64,000 bases of DNA, taken from Lachnospira multipara ATCC 19207 (GTDB taxonomy: Bacteria; Bacillota; Clostridia; Lachnospirales; Lachnospiraceae). The notes under the pieces were generated by a model. It saw nothing but the letters and a program-made list of their open reading frames with translations. It ran no database searches and was not told the DNA's origin. The DNA is taken from contig NZ_AUJG01000006.1 of NCBI RefSeq assembly GCF_000424105.1, positions 1-64,000 on the forward strand, given 5' to 3'. The position numbers and the translations under genes are program-made. Below are positions 52,276 through 62,302 of the stretch, one piece after another; within the stretch, counting starts at the first letter, position 1, and the number at the start of each line of letters is the position of its first letter.

Positions 52276-53445
52276 TTAGTTCTTAGCTGCTACAACTGCC
52301 TCTACTAAAGCGTCTACATTTGCATAATCAGCATCCTTAGCTCTAGACTTAATTGTAACCATATCGCCAATAATTTCTACATTCTTAAAGCCTTCAATAT
52401 GTCCCTTCATCTTACGACCAGCTGTTGGACCCCAAGATCCGTTCTCAATAAGAGCGACCTTACGATTCTGGTATGTCTTATAAGAAAGGTCAACAAGGAA
52501 GTCTTCCATAGGAATAAATACGCCACCATCATAGCTTGATGCAGCAAGTACCATTCTATCAAATCTAAAGGCATCTGCTACAGCCTGAGACTTGTCCTGT
52601 CTTGTAAGGTCTGTAAGAACTACCTTTTCACCCTTTTCTTCAAGCTTCTTAGCCACATACTTAGCAACTAGTTCTGTATTGCCATGAATTGAAGCATAAG
52701 CTACTAAAACGCCGGATTCTTCTGGCTTATAGCTGCTCCATGTGTCGTATAAGCCAATATAGTAAGAAAGATTTTCAGATAAAACTGGTCCATGAAGTGG
52801 TGCAATCTTCTTAATATCAAGAGCTGCAGCCTTCTTAAGAACTGTCTGAACTGGAGCACCATACTTACCAACGATATTGATATAGTATCTTCTAGCCTCG
52901 TCAACCCAGTTGTCCTCTTCAAATTCAAGAGCGCCAAACTTACCGAAGGCATCAGCTGAGAATAAAACTCCTTCTGTCTCTTCGAAAGCAAGCATAACCT
53001 CTGGCCAGTGTACCATTGGAGCCATCATAAACTTTAATGTATGCTTACCAAGGCAAAGCTCGTCCCCTTCCTTAACAAGATGCTGTGGGTACTTATCTAA
53101 CTCTACGAAGTTTGAGCCCACTGAAAATGTCTTTGCATTTCCCACAACTGTTGTCTCTGGATACTTAACTAAGAACTTCTCGATTCCGCCTGAATGATCT
53201 GGTTCAAAATGTAATACAACTAGGTAGTCTGGCTTCTTTCCCTCAAGTAATTTCTCGATATTAGCAAGCCACTCGTCTTCTCCTCTATCATCTACGCCAT
53301 CCATTACTGTAATTTTATCATCTAAAATAACATATGAATTGTATGAAACACCATTTGGAACTTTATACTGACTTTCAAAAAGATCTAAGTCCTTGTCATC
53401 AACGCCAACATATCTTATAGCTTCAGATATATTATTATCTTTCAT
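52276..53445 (-). CDS. fprA: Flavodiiron protein (oxygen/nitric oxide reductase)
   Basis: Reduces O2 to water or NO to N2O in anaerobes. The 389-residue protein has an N-terminal metallo-beta-lactamase-like diiron domain with HFEPDHSGG (H79, E81, D83, H84) and further ligands in MVHWPE, ADAFG and LHGPVL. The C-terminal flavodoxin domain (from about 246: VAYASIHGNTELVA) binds FMN. No rubredoxin is fused. GAGAGGTGACATAA precedes the ATG. Confidence 0.93.
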   Translation of the reverse strand: MKDNNISEAIRYVGVDDKDLDLFESQYKVPNGVSYNSYVILDDKITVMDGVDDRGEDEWLANIEKLLEGKKPDYLVVLHFEPDHSGGIEKFLVKYPETTVVGNAKTFSVGSNFVELDKYPQHLVKEGDELCLGKHTLKFMMAPMVHWPEVMLAFEETEGVLFSADAFGKFGALEFEEDNWVDEARRYYINIVGKYGAPVQTVLKKAAALDIKKIAPLHGPVLSENLSYYIGLYDTWSSYKPEESGVLVAYASIHGNTELVAKYVAKKLEEKGEKVVLTDLTRQDKSQAVADAFRFDRMVLAASSYDGGVFIPMEDFLVDLSYKTYQNRKVALIENGSWGPTAGRKMKGHIEGFKNVEIIGDMVTIKSRAKDADYANVDALVEAVVAAKN

Positions 53446-53508
53446 TTATGTCACCTCTCTTTTCTATTAGCAAGATTATTATTTATTTGTAATCACGCCT
53501 AAAGTAAA

Positions 53509-53529
53509 AGCGTAGCATAATGCTACGCT
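53509..53529 (-). terminator. Terminator after the ABC-2 transporter genes
   Basis: AGCGTAGCA-TAA-TGCTACGCT with TTTTACTTT following on the minus strand. Confidence 0.75.
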
Positions 53530-53562
53530 AATACTTATTTATCTTTTTTTATTATACTTACA

Positions 53563-54963
53563 TTAACTGTTGGATGTAAAGATTATTTTAAGCATTTTAG
53601 CAAAAGAAATCTTGTTTCCCTTAAACAAGGCTGTAACTCTATATAAACGTCCTGATAATATTACAAGAATTACTGATACTACTATGCTAACTGCTAGTGA
53701 CGCAATTAACTGGCCTGTTGATATAGCTCCAAGTAGTGCAAAGCCCGGTACAATTAGGGCTGCCGTAAATGGAATTAAACTAGCCCAAATTGGACAAGTT
53801 CCACCTTGTAGTACTACTCCAAATAAAACTCCAAAATACGAAGCTAGAATCACTAAATTATAAATATAATTATTACTTGCTGCCTCTTCTCTAGTTGTAG
53901 ATAAAGCACCTGCAATAGCTGAAAGGCTTGAGTATAATACAAAGCCAAGAATAAAAATCATTATAGCTATTACAACATATAAAGGATTAAAGATATCATA
54001 GTGATTTAAATTCTTAAGGAAATAAATCACTGGATTTGTGTTACCTGGTCTAAAATGATCTGTAATAAGCACACCTGAAACTAGGCCAACAACTAAACTT
54101 AACACCCAGATTACCACCTGTAAAATAGCTGCACAGTTAATTCCAATTACCTTACCAGCTGCAAGAGCTTCTGGTTTAACAGAAACCAGCATGGTATCCA
54201 TTAATTTGTTTTGCTTCTCCACAACTAAGGCCTGAGTCACGCTCTGACAATAAAACAATACCATACAGTAGAAAAACAATAAATTTACGAATGGCAATAT
54301 GTACTTAAGGGCCTTAATAATAACGTCACGAACGTAGGAATCTGCAGTTTCTGTATCAAGTTCATTTAGCTTATCATTTTTACTAATACCAGTATTATAG
54401 CCAGTGTAATCGTAGCTATTAACGTCAGTATTCATAGCGATTGTCATAATCTGGTCTGTACTTAAACCAAGAGACATCACAGCAAAGATATTAGAATACT
54501 TATTAATGAACTTGTTATAGTTATTGATTTCCTTCTCATCATCTGCTAAGGCATCCGGTACTATAAGGTTTGTTTCAATTGAGTCATCCTTTGAAAATAG
54601 CTGCAATACTGCTACTTTCTTGCCTTGCCCCACTGCTTCATCTGAAAGCTTAAGGGCTGTGTTTAAATTTTCTTCATTCACATAAACAATATTATCGTAG
54701 CCATCTTCTGCAAGAGTATTTAAGGCATTAAAGTTTACATCTGAAGAGCTTACTTGATTTACAACGTAAATGCTCTCAAGTCCACATTCATTTAAAGCTG
54801 CATCCTCAGCTTTACCCTCACCATCCTTAGTTGTAAGCAAGAATAAAACTGTTGGTGCTATAAGTAGCACAAGGGCAAGAAATGCAGTTAGTGATTTAAA
54901 GGATTTTGTATTTGCCATGTTCTTAAAAGTGAAGGCAAAAACTTTAGAGAAATTCTTAAACAT
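53563..54963 (-). CDS. ABC-2 type permease (NatB-like), second permease
   Basis: The 466-residue protein has one N-terminal helix, a large extracellular domain (about 45-215) and six C-terminal helices, with VSVKPEALAAGKVIGINCAAI typical of NatB/YhaP proteins. Its start overlaps the upstream permease gene by 8 bp. It should act with the 54956-56380 permease and the 56382-57386 ATPase in Na+, drug or peptide export. Confidence 0.87.
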   Translation of the reverse strand: MFKNFSKVFAFTFKNMANTKSFKSLTAFLALVLLIAPTVLFLLTTKDGEGKAEDAALNECGLESIYVVNQVSSSDVNFNALNTLAEDGYDNIVYVNEENLNTALKLSDEAVGQGKKVAVLQLFSKDDSIETNLIVPDALADDEKEINNYNKFINKYSNIFAVMSLGLSTDQIMTIAMNTDVNSYDYTGYNTGISKNDKLNELDTETADSYVRDVIIKALKYILPFVNLLFFYCMVLFYCQSVTQALVVEKQNKLMDTMLVSVKPEALAAGKVIGINCAAILQVVIWVLSLVVGLVSGVLITDHFRPGNTNPVIYFLKNLNHYDIFNPLYVVIAIMIFILGFVLYSSLSAIAGALSTTREEAASNNYIYNLVILASYFGVLFGVVLQGGTCPIWASLIPFTAALIVPGFALLGAISTGQLIASLAVSIVVSVILVILSGRLYRVTALFKGNKISFAKMLKIIFTSNS

Positions 54964-56380
54964 TTGTTACCTCCTCCTTTTTTCTAGCTAATTTAATAAT
55001 ATCCATAAACTTATATCTATGGTCATCACTTAAAATAAGTGTACGATAAACCTTAGCGCAAAGCATTGCTAAAGCAGCAACAACTAATACTTCGATAATA
55101 ATAGAAATAATCATTGCAATTAAAGGTAAATCTCCAAGCATATATGTGATTGGCGCAAAATAGCATGAGAATGGAGGTATTATGCTTAACACAAGCATTA
55201 TCTTCTCGTCAAAGAACTGTGGTCCAAACATAGCCACAAAAGCTACAACCATATTTACTGTAGCAACCACCTGAATGCTTGACTGAATATCCTCCATCTT
55301 GTTACAAGTACTTCCCATAATTCCTGCAAAAATCGAGAAAATAAGGTAAGTACAAATAAGAGAAATTAAAATTACAGCTACCACAATTGGTCCCTTACTA
55401 AATACAACTGAGAAATCAATAATGTCGATTTCATACTCTAAATTAAGCAATGCCTTGCACACACTATTAGAAATTAAGGAACCCACTGTTCCAAGAATAA
55501 TAATTGTGAAAATGTATGTCATAACCGCTAATATCTTACCTGCTATAAGGGCTAGTGGACGTACACTTACAAGGATTGTTTCTGCAAGCTTTGACGACTT
55601 TTCTTCCATAACAACTGTAACAATATATGAAATTGAAAGAGAAATTAAAATTACCATCAAAAGTGACATCTGATATGAAATTGTAAAAATCTCTTCCTCA
55701 GAATTCTTATTATTAATCATGTCATTGTATTCTGTTGATGTCATAGAATCGTTTGTACTAACTCCTGACATTACATACTGCACATCAAGGCTTGAAACAC
55801 CAGCCTGCTCGTATCTTTTAGCATTAAAAGTATCTGAGATAGAATCAAGCACCTTATCAAGTGTTGCATTGGAAATTACGCTATTATCTGAGACAACACC
55901 ATCTACTAAATAAGATGCATTTTCATAATCTGTAGTTAAATATACTGTGATTAAAGTATCCTTAGCTTCTACATTTTCACCAAGACTTTCATCTACGCTA
56001 ACAGAATTGCTAAACTCTGCTAATTCCGCCTCATAGCTTAGGGCATCCTGCGTCACTGCAATATAAGTATTAGCTAGATTCTCCCCAATAGCGCTAGAAA
56101 CATCTTCTTTGCTTAGCTCAATCTCAGTACCGTTACACACAATAATTCCATTGATAGATACAATATCCTTATCATTATAGTCATCTAAAGCTGAAGATGC
56201 AGATGTTGCGCCTAAGTTTCCCGAAACCATCATTAAAGGGCCCATAAACCACATTAACAATACAAGTGTAATGAGTCCTATAAGGTATGATTTAGACTTA
56301 AACATCTGGCCTGTAGTAAATTTATAAACTGACTTTAAGCCTTTAAGACTATAAATATTTTCCTTTTTAGAACCTGCCAT
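54956..56380 (-). CDS. ABC-2 type permease (NatB-like), first permease
   Basis: The 474-residue protein has an N-terminal helix, an extracellular domain (about 60-230) and six C-terminal helices, with VMEEKSSKLAETILVSVRPL and ALIAGKILAVM as in NatB. The ATG at 56380 follows GGTGCATAAT, just after the ATPase stop; an upstream GTG is less likely. The paired permeases suggest a heterodimer. Confidence 0.87.
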   Translation of the reverse strand: MAGSKKENIYSLKGLKSVYKFTTGQMFKSKSYLIGLITLVLLMWFMGPLMMVSGNLGATSASSALDDYNDKDIVSINGIIVCNGTEIELSKEDVSSAIGENLANTYIAVTQDALSYEAELAEFSNSVSVDESLGENVEAKDTLITVYLTTDYENASYLVDGVVSDNSVISNATLDKVLDSISDTFNAKRYEQAGVSSLDVQYVMSGVSTNDSMTSTEYNDMINNKNSEEEIFTISYQMSLLMVILISLSISYIVTVVMEEKSSKLAETILVSVRPLALIAGKILAVMTYIFTIIILGTVGSLISNSVCKALLNLEYEIDIIDFSVVFSKGPIVVAVILISLICTYLIFSIFAGIMGSTCNKMEDIQSSIQVVATVNMVVAFVAMFGPQFFDEKIMLVLSIIPPFSCYFAPITYMLGDLPLIAMIISIIIEVLVVAALAMLCAKVYRTLILSDDHRYKFMDIIKLARKKEEVTNV

Positions 56381-56381
56381 A

Positions 56382-57386
56382 TTATGCACCTACTTCCTTA
56401 ACGAAGATTTCATGTAGTGAAAGTTCGCTTAAGTCGAATCTAATAACTGTTATATTATTGTCAATTAAAGTTCTAAGTAAGGCATTAGCCTGCTCATCTC
56501 CTGTAACCTTACATGTATATTCTTTATCCTTTTCATTAACAAGTTCTACACCGGCCTTGTTAATATAATCTGTGATATCCACTTCTGTCTTAATATAAAG
56601 GTTAACTCTTCCGTAAGATTTCTTAATCTCATTTAAATTACCTGAAACTACAGCCTTAGCTCTTGAAAGGATTGTGATATCAGTACAGAACTCCTCTACA
56701 ACTTCCATCTGATGGCTAGACATAATGATATACTTGCCATTAGCAATCTGCTCTCTTACTACATCCTTTAAGATATCTGTATTTACTGGATCTAATCCTG
56801 AAAATGGCTCATCAAGAACGATTAAATCAGGGTTTGATAACATGGCAATAAGGAACTGAATCTTTTGCTGATTACCCTTTGATAACTGATCTGCTGTCTT
56901 TGGCTTAACCTTCTTAATTGTAGCTGTTCTTCTAGAAGCAAAAAGTGATTTCTTACCAGAATTTACATTATTAGCACTACCAATCTTTCCTGATTCAACT
57001 CCTTCAAAGTGTGGGTAAATGTATTCTTCCACCTTAAGTCTCTTAGCCCAGTACTTAATTCTCTTATCAAGTTCTTTTCCTGTAACTCCTCTTAAATTAC
57101 CAAAATATCTTATCTGATCAAGTAATGAATACTTAGGATAAAGGCCTCTCTCCTCTGCTAAGTATCCGATATTACATGTATCAAAATTAAGTGGCTGTCC
57201 ATTCCATGTAACTTCACCACCATTTTTCTCAAGCATTCCTAATATCATTCTTATGGATGTTGTCTTACCAGCGCCATTACTACCAAGTAATGCGTAAACC
57301 CCTGGCTCATTCATTTCGAAGGAAATGTTATCAACAACCGTTTTGCTTCCGTACTTTTTTGTTAAATTACTTACAATTAAACTCAT
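56382..57386 (-). CDS. ABC transporter ATPase (NatA-like) with an internal insertion
   Basis: The 334-residue ATPase has Walker A GSNGAGKTT, signature LSKGNQQK and Walker B LIVLDEPFSGLDP, with a C-terminal DUF4162-like domain. Between the Q-loop and the signature is a Ser/Lys-rich insertion of about 35 residues (VESGKIGSANNVNSGKKSLF...). The ATG at 57386 follows AAGGAGGGCTT; a longer in-frame start has no support. It is the first gene of the three-gene transporter operon. Confidence 0.9.
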   Translation of the reverse strand: MSLIVSNLTKKYGSKTVVDNISFEMNEPGVYALLGSNGAGKTTSIRMILGMLEKNGGEVTWNGQPLNFDTCNIGYLAEERGLYPKYSLLDQIRYFGNLRGVTGKELDKRIKYWAKRLKVEEYIYPHFEGVESGKIGSANNVNSGKKSLFASRRTATIKKVKPKTADQLSKGNQQKIQFLIAMLSNPDLIVLDEPFSGLDPVNTDILKDVVREQIANGKYIIMSSHQMEVVEEFCTDITILSRAKAVVSGNLNEIKKSYGRVNLYIKTEVDITDYINKAGVELVNEKDKEYTCKVTGDEQANALLRTLIDNNITVIRFDLSELSLHEIFVKEVGA

Positions 57387-57604
57387 AAGCCCTCCTTGAA
57401 TAATTTGTGTTCGTGCGGAATTATTCAAAAAACACATTATACACCCTAATTCATAACGTCCCTTTTCCTTTGAGTTTCTTCCACAAACAAAAATATATCA
57501 TAGTTTATAATTATTATCAATTTTAAACTATGCACTTTTTGGAAATAAAATTTTATTGATCGCACTTTTATATTTACTGTGCTTTTAAAAACGTTTTTTG
57601 GCAT

Positions 57605-57663
57605 AAAAAAATGCGATATCCATATTCATGAAATCATAAATTTCAAATAAAAATGGATATCAC
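57605..57663 (-). terminator. Terminator after the FNT channel gene
   Basis: On the minus strand GTGATATCCAT pairs with ATGGATATCGC around an inner GAAAT/ATTTC stem, followed by ATTTTTTTATG. Confidence 0.75.
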
Positions 57664-57689
57664 ACTTATTATTCACACATTCTCATGTA

Positions 57690-58511
57690 TTAATCTTCTT
57701 TTTTATAAACAATATAGTAAATTAATCCTACGAAAATCATTCCACCAAGGATATTACCTATTGCTACGAATAGGAAATTATGAAACATTGAAGCAATGTT
57801 TAAGTCTGCTAGCTTATCAGCTGTTAGGCCGTAAAGTTCTTCTGCCTTAGCCACATAGCTGTCATTGTGCTTTGCAAACAATCCAATAGGAATATAAAAC
57901 ATATTAGCAACAACGTGCTCGAATCCGCCAATTACGAAAGCAAATATAGGGAAGAAGATTGCTAAAATCTTTCCTGCTACTTCCTTTGCTGAAGCTCCCA
58001 TTAAAATAGCCATACATACTAAGATATTACAAAGAATACCTGAAGTTACAGCCTTTACTGGAGTAATTGTTGCCTTTCCTAGCGCTACTTTAATTGAATA
58101 AGCTCCAAGGGCACCTGATGTATAATCAAGATTACCGCTAAAATAAATTAAAGCCACAATAATAAGTGAACCTATTAAGTTAGAGCAAAATACAATTATA
58201 AGATTTCTTATAAGATTAATTACTTTAGTCTTCTTGTCGAGGCAAGACATAATCATTAAACAGTTTCCTGTAAATAGCTCGCCCCCAACTAAAACTATCA
58301 TAAGTAAACCTACAGGGAAAATTGTTCCTGCAACAGTTCTAGCAATTCCAACATTAGAAATGTTGTGAACTGCTGTGTTACTTGTTGCACCACCTAAGGC
58401 AATAAACATACCTGCAAGAATGCCCATTAAGATTAGTTTTGTAGTTTTCATGGAGCCTTTTTTAATGGCTCCATTCATATTACCTTCGATTATTTCTTTT
58501 AAATTATTCAT
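57690..58511 (-). CDS. Formate/nitrite channel family protein
   Basis: The 273-residue, six-helix FNT protein opens MKTTKLILMGILAGMFIALG, with the family signature GGELFTGNC, the central GFEHVVANMFYIP, and the end FVAIGNILGGMIFVGLIYY. It likely carries formate made by PflB, though its operon is with upp and the uracil permease. Its start overlaps the upp stop (TAATG) and it has no clear ribosome site of its own, so translation is coupled. Confidence 0.9.
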   Translation of the reverse strand: MNNLKEIIEGNMNGAIKKGSMKTTKLILMGILAGMFIALGGATSNTAVHNISNVGIARTVAGTIFPVGLLMIVLVGGELFTGNCLMIMSCLDKKTKVINLIRNLIIVFCSNLIGSLIIVALIYFSGNLDYTSGALGAYSIKVALGKATITPVKAVTSGILCNILVCMAILMGASAKEVAGKILAIFFPIFAFVIGGFEHVVANMFYIPIGLFAKHNDSYVAKAEELYGLTADKLADLNIASMFHNFLFVAIGNILGGMIFVGLIYYIVYKKED

Positions 58512-59155
58512 TACTTAGTACCAAAAATTCTATCACCAGCATCGCCAAGACCTGGACAGATATATGCATCCTTATTTAATTCTCTATCAAGGTGTCCAAC
58601 ATAAATCTGAACATCTGGGTGTGCCTTGTGTAATCTCTCAAGACCTTCTGGAGCAGCGATAATACACATAAACTTAATTGTCTTACCACCTGTCTTCTTA
58701 ATCTGATCGATTGCATCGATTGCTGAACCACCTGTTGCAAGCATAGGATCTGTTACAACGATTGTTCTTTCTTCGATTGGATGAGGAAGCTTGCAGTAGT
58801 AAGGAACTGGCTCATGTGTTTCTTCATCTCTATACATACCAATATGACCAACCTTAGCAGATGGAACAAGGCTTAAAACACCTGGAACCATACCAAGACC
58901 TGCACGAAGAATAGGAACGATAGCAAGCTTTCTACCTGCGATCATTGGAGTCATGCATGTTTCGATTGGTGTGTCGATTTCTACGTCTTCTACTGGAAGA
59001 TCAGCTAATGCTTCATAACCTTCAAGCATAGCGATTTCTTCTACTAACTTTCTAAATTCATTTGTACCTGTAGCCTTATCTCTAAGCAATGAAATCTTAT
59101 GCTGGATAAGTGGATGCTTAAATACTACTACATTCTCTTCATTATCAAAATTCAT
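58511..59155 (-). CDS. upp: Uracil phosphoribosyltransferase
   Basis: Salvages uracil to UMP using PRPP. The 214-residue protein has [15 protein letters not shown], the PRPP loop [15 protein letters not shown] and the uracil-binding end [29 protein letters not shown] precedes the ATG, which is next to the permease stop. It fits uptake followed by salvage with the uracil permease upstream. Confidence 0.97.
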   Translation of the reverse strand: MNFDNEENVVVFKHPLIQHKISLLRDKATGTNEFRKLVEEIAMLEGYEALADLPVEDVEIDTPIETCMTPMIAGRKLAIVPILRAGLGMVPGVLSLVPSAKVGHIGMYRDEETHEPVPYYCKLPHPIEERTIVVTDPMLATGGSAIDAIDQIKKTGGKTIKFMCIIAAPEGLERLHKAHPDVQIYVGHLDRELNKDAYICPGLGDAGDRIFGTK

Positions 59156-59156
59156 A

Positions 59157-60566
59157 CTATTTCTCCTTATTGTCTGTGTTCATTACATATACACCACGGC
59201 TCTTGTCTCCACTTGGATTAGAACCGAATGTATAATCGTTACCTGGTAAAATTGCGTTTAGTAAAATACCAACGATAGCTGCAATAGCGAGGCCTGTAAG
59301 TGTAATCTCGGCACTTCCTACAGCAAATGTTAAACCGTCTGAGAAGCCTAAACCACAAACGAAGATTACGCCTGCAATAATTAAGTTTCTAGACTTTGTT
59401 AAGTCAACTCTGTTCTCAACTACGTTACGAACACCAATAGCTGAAATCATACCGTAAAGCATAAATGATACACCACCGATAATAGCTGTTGGCATTGTTG
59501 CAATAATTGATGAGAACTTAGGAATGAAGGAAAGAACAATTGCAAATACAGCTGCAAGTCTGATTACTCGTGGATCATGAACTCTTGAAAGCTCTAATAC
59601 ACCAGTATTCTCACCGTATGTTGTATTAGCAGGTCCACCTACTAAACCAGCGAAAGCTGTTGCAATACCATCACCCATTAAAGTTCTATGAAGACCTGGA
59701 TCTTCAATAAAATTCTCTTCAACAGTAGCTGAAATAGCTGACATATCACCAATATGCTCCATCATAGAAGCAATGGCGATTGGAGCCATAACTAAGATAG
59801 CTGTAATATCAAATTTACAAATCTGGAATGCTGGAATACCTACCCAGCTAGCTGAAGCAACTGAACTAAAGTTAAGAATTGCTGAGCCATCAGGATTAGT
59901 AATTCCACATGCATTAAGAATAACTGCAACTACATAAGAAATTACTACGCCCATAAGGATAGGAATAATTTTAAACATTCCCTTACCCCAGATGTTAAAT
60001 ATAATTATAACACCTAAAGCTATAATTGCTAATAACCAGTTTGTTGATGCACTTGAAATAGCTGAGCTAGCAAGTGATAAACCGATACAAATAATAATTG
60101 GTCCTGTAACTACAGGTGGTAAGAACTTCATAACTCTATTAACACCTACTAGTTTAATAATAAGTGCAAGTATAAGATAAAGTGCACCTGCCACTACAAC
60201 ACCACCACATGCATATGCAGCCTTGTCATTAGCTGACATTGTTGCATACATACCATTATTTAAATTAGCAACTGTACTAAAACCTCCAAGGAATGCAAAA
60301 GACGATCCAAGGAATGCTGGAACCTTTAACTTAGAACAAAGATGGAACATTAAAGTACCAACGCCTGCACAGAATAATGTAACAGAAACAGTCAAACCTC
60401 TTGTTAATTCTTCACCGCAAGCTGCGCTAAAATATCCAGAAACAAGAATTGGGACAAGAATTGTTGAGCCGAACATCGCAAACATATGCTGTAAACCAAG
60501 AATTAACATCTTAGGAATTCCTAGTTTTCTAGCATCACGAATCGCTCCAGAATTTTTTTCACTCAT
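59157..60566 (-). CDS. Uracil permease (NCS2/UraA family)
   Basis: A 469-residue, 14-helix nucleobase transporter with [19 protein letters not shown], the QH motif, [11 protein letters not shown] and [20 protein letters not shown]. The ATG at 60566 has GGAGG 6 bases upstream; an earlier TTG overlaps that site. Its place before upp supports uracil as substrate. A hairpin in its leader may regulate it. Confidence 0.93.
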   Translation of the reverse strand: MSEKNSGAIRDARKLGIPKMLILGLQHMFAMFGSTILVPILVSGYFSAACGEELTRGLTVSVTLFCAGVGTLMFHLCSKLKVPAFLGSSFAFLGGFSTVANLNNGMYATMSANDKAAYACGGVVVAGALYLILALIIKLVGVNRVMKFLPPVVTGPIIICIGLSLASSAISSASTNWLLAIIALGVIIIFNIWGKGMFKIIPILMGVVISYVVAVILNACGITNPDGSAILNFSSVASASWVGIPAFQICKFDITAILVMAPIAIASMMEHIGDMSAISATVEENFIEDPGLHRTLMGDGIATAFAGLVGGPANTTYGENTGVLELSRVHDPRVIRLAAVFAIVLSFIPKFSSIIATMPTAIIGGVSFMLYGMISAIGVRNVVENRVDLTKSRNLIIAGVIFVCGLGFSDGLTFAVGSAEITLTGLAIAAIVGILLNAILPGNDYTFGSNPSGDKSRGVYVMNTDNKEK

Positions 60567-60591
60567 AGTGACCTCCAAAATAAAAGTAAAT

Positions 60592-60629
60592 ATGTCCTAG
60601 GCGACTTATTAAAAATTCACCTAGGACAT
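60592..60629 (-). promoter_or_regulatory. Leader hairpin before the uracil permease gene
   Basis: ATGTCCTAGGTGA pairs with TCGCCTAGGACAT (one wobble) around a 12-base loop, just upstream of the ribosome site, followed by ATATTTACTTTTATTTT. It could be an attenuator or an RNA-binding protein site. Confidence 0.5.
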
Positions 60630-60736
60630 TATAAAGTATTATCTTCTCTTTTTCAAATAAGATTGTGAAAAAATTAATTTTAAAAAGTATTGTCTGACTT
60701 CTTATTATGATATATCAAATAGTCACTCAAACCATC

Positions 60737-61594
60737 TTAGCTAAATACACTTGTAGCTACACTTGATAATAAACCATTAGAAGATGATTTTGAACTCTGC
60801 TGAGCGCTGTTACTTGTAGACATTGTAGTACCATCCATAACTGGAGCCATAAGAATCTTACCTGTTCCTCTATATACATTTACTAAGCCTTCACCACTAA
60901 GGCCTGAACCGATTAATGACTTAGTAGACTTTTCAACAGAGAAAGCTAATGAGCCAGACCATGCAATGGCCATGTTACCATCGATTCTTACTTCATCATT
61001 TTCAAGATTAATCTCAAGTAATTCCTCTCTTGGGAAGTTACTTTCTAATACTGCAAGACCCTGTCCCTGTAAGCAAAGGTTAAATAAACCTTCACCACCA
61101 AGAAGTGCTGAACTAGCATTATTACGTGCTACAACATGATCAGCAAGATTAGCATCGCAAGCAAGGAAAAGGCCATCATCTAAAACAACACCCTGTGGAC
61201 CCCAGCTAGCAACATCTTCAATTAAAAGATGTCTGTAAGTTGGCTCAAGCATTAAGTAACCAGCACCATGATAAATTGGCTTAATTGCAGATTCACCAGT
61301 AACTGAGCCCTTAATCATCTTACCTACAAAACCGCCAACGCCGCCTACATTAGAATCCATCTGAATTCCACCTGTATGCCACTGCATAGCACCTGCCTGT
61401 AACTTTACTGCCTCGCCATTAAGAGTACATAAAAGCTGTCTTCTCTTAACATTCATCTGCTGCATAAAATAAGCTGTCGCAGCTGTATATGGATTAACTG
61501 ACTTATCTGACTGATATTCAATTACCTGATAGTGACCCTTATTTTCGATGCACTTAATGTTTGCGTTGTTAAATAAATTATTTACCTGTATCAT
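60737..61594 (-). CDS. AIM24 family protein
   Basis: The 285-residue protein has the beta-rich AIM24/YhjX-like fold (PF01987): LQAGAMQWHTGGIQMDSN, GYLMLEPTYRHLLIED, GGEGLFNLCLQGQGLAVL and GLVNVYRGTGKILMAP. The Ser/Asn-rich tail (about 255-285) is low-complexity. The bacterial role is not established. It is alone on this strand. Confidence 0.88.
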   Translation of the reverse strand: MIQVNNLFNNANIKCIENKGHYQVIEYQSDKSVNPYTAATAYFMQQMNVKRRQLLCTLNGEAVKLQAGAMQWHTGGIQMDSNVGGVGGFVGKMIKGSVTGESAIKPIYHGAGYLMLEPTYRHLLIEDVASWGPQGVVLDDGLFLACDANLADHVVARNNASSALLGGEGLFNLCLQGQGLAVLESNFPREELLEINLENDEVRIDGNMAIAWSGSLAFSVEKSTKSLIGSGLSGEGLVNVYRGTGKILMAPVMDGTTMSTSNSAQQSSKSSSNGLLSSVATSVFS

Positions 61595-61906
61595 AATTTA
61601 CCCCTTTTCATTTATTTTTTGTTTCATTAAATTTTTTGTCTTTTGCTTTACAAGATTTATATTATCATAATGTTTAATCTTTAAAAAGAATAAATTTACA
61701 TCTTTTTATTCATTAACGTGCAAATTTTACATTTTTATAATTATGAAAATCTATCTTAGGCCAAAATGCACAATAATTATATAAATAATCCAAGAAACTA
61801 TATTTAATCTGTAGTTTCTATTGTATTTCTGTCGATACAAGAGTATAATTATACTATAACGGAAGAGATGATAATTAAGTTTTGTTCTTAAAAAGGGGAT
61901 GTCAAC
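61595..61906. other. Divergent intergenic region, 312 bp
   Basis: It holds the upstream region of the AIM24 gene (minus) and the promoter of the small plus-strand gene. An AGTATAATTATACT palindrome lies at 61842-61855. No gene is seen. Confidence 0.5.
61821..61849 (+). promoter_or_regulatory. Promoter of the 69-residue protein gene
   Basis: TTGTAT (61821-61826), a 17-bp spacer and TATAAT (61844-61849), about 57 bp before the ATG. Confidence 0.65.
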
Positions 61907-62116
61907 ATGAGCGATTTTAGAAACTATCTTGACTATCCTAGGAATTTTCTTTCAAGTAATAACTATGTTAATCGAAATGACAGTATTAGCAAATCCACCA
62001 AAACTGCTAGTATTGAAACGATGACCAAGGAAGATTCTACCACAAATCAGAGCTCGTTTGCAGAAGTTATGGCCGAGCTTGGAAGTTCTGGAAGTTCCTT
62101 CGATACTAAAATCTAA
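61907..62116 (+). CDS. Small Ser/Thr-rich protein, hypothetical
   Basis: The 69-residue protein (MSDFRNYLDYPRNFLSSNNY at the start) is rich in Ser, Thr and Asn and probably disordered, with a short helical part (FAEVMAELGSSG). It is a real gene by its parts: promoter TTGTAT-17-TATAAT, AAGGGGATGTCAAC before the ATG and a perfect terminator after the stop. No family was recognised. Confidence 0.7.
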   Translation: MSDFRNYLDYPRNFLSSNNYVNRNDSISKSTKTASIETMTKEDSTTNQSSFAEVMAELGSSGSSFDTKI

Positions 62117-62125
62117 TTGATTTAT

Positions 62126-62152
62126 AAGGACCACTTTAGTGGTCCTTTTTTT
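62126..62152 (+). terminator. Terminator after the small protein gene
   Basis: AAGGACCACT and AGTGGTCCTT pair across a 2-base gap, followed by TTTTTT. Confidence 0.9.
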
Positions 62153-62187
62153 ATTTTGAAATCGTCAAAAATAATCAGACATAATTT

Positions 62188-62223
62188 GTTATTTTTTTCG
62201 ATTTTGATTGATTTTGATTGACA
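62188..62223 (+). promoter_or_regulatory. Repeated motif and -35 region before the DeoR-type gene
   Basis: GATTTTGATT occurs twice in tandem (62200-62220) and runs into TTGACA (62218-62223). The first gene after it encodes a DeoR-type repressor, so this may be its operator; the -10 is not clear. Confidence 0.45.
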
Positions 62224-62302
62224 TTATACTAATAACATGATAAGTTATTAATATAACATAGTCCATTTTAGATGAATCTACATTTTAAAGAAAGGAGCTT
62301 TT

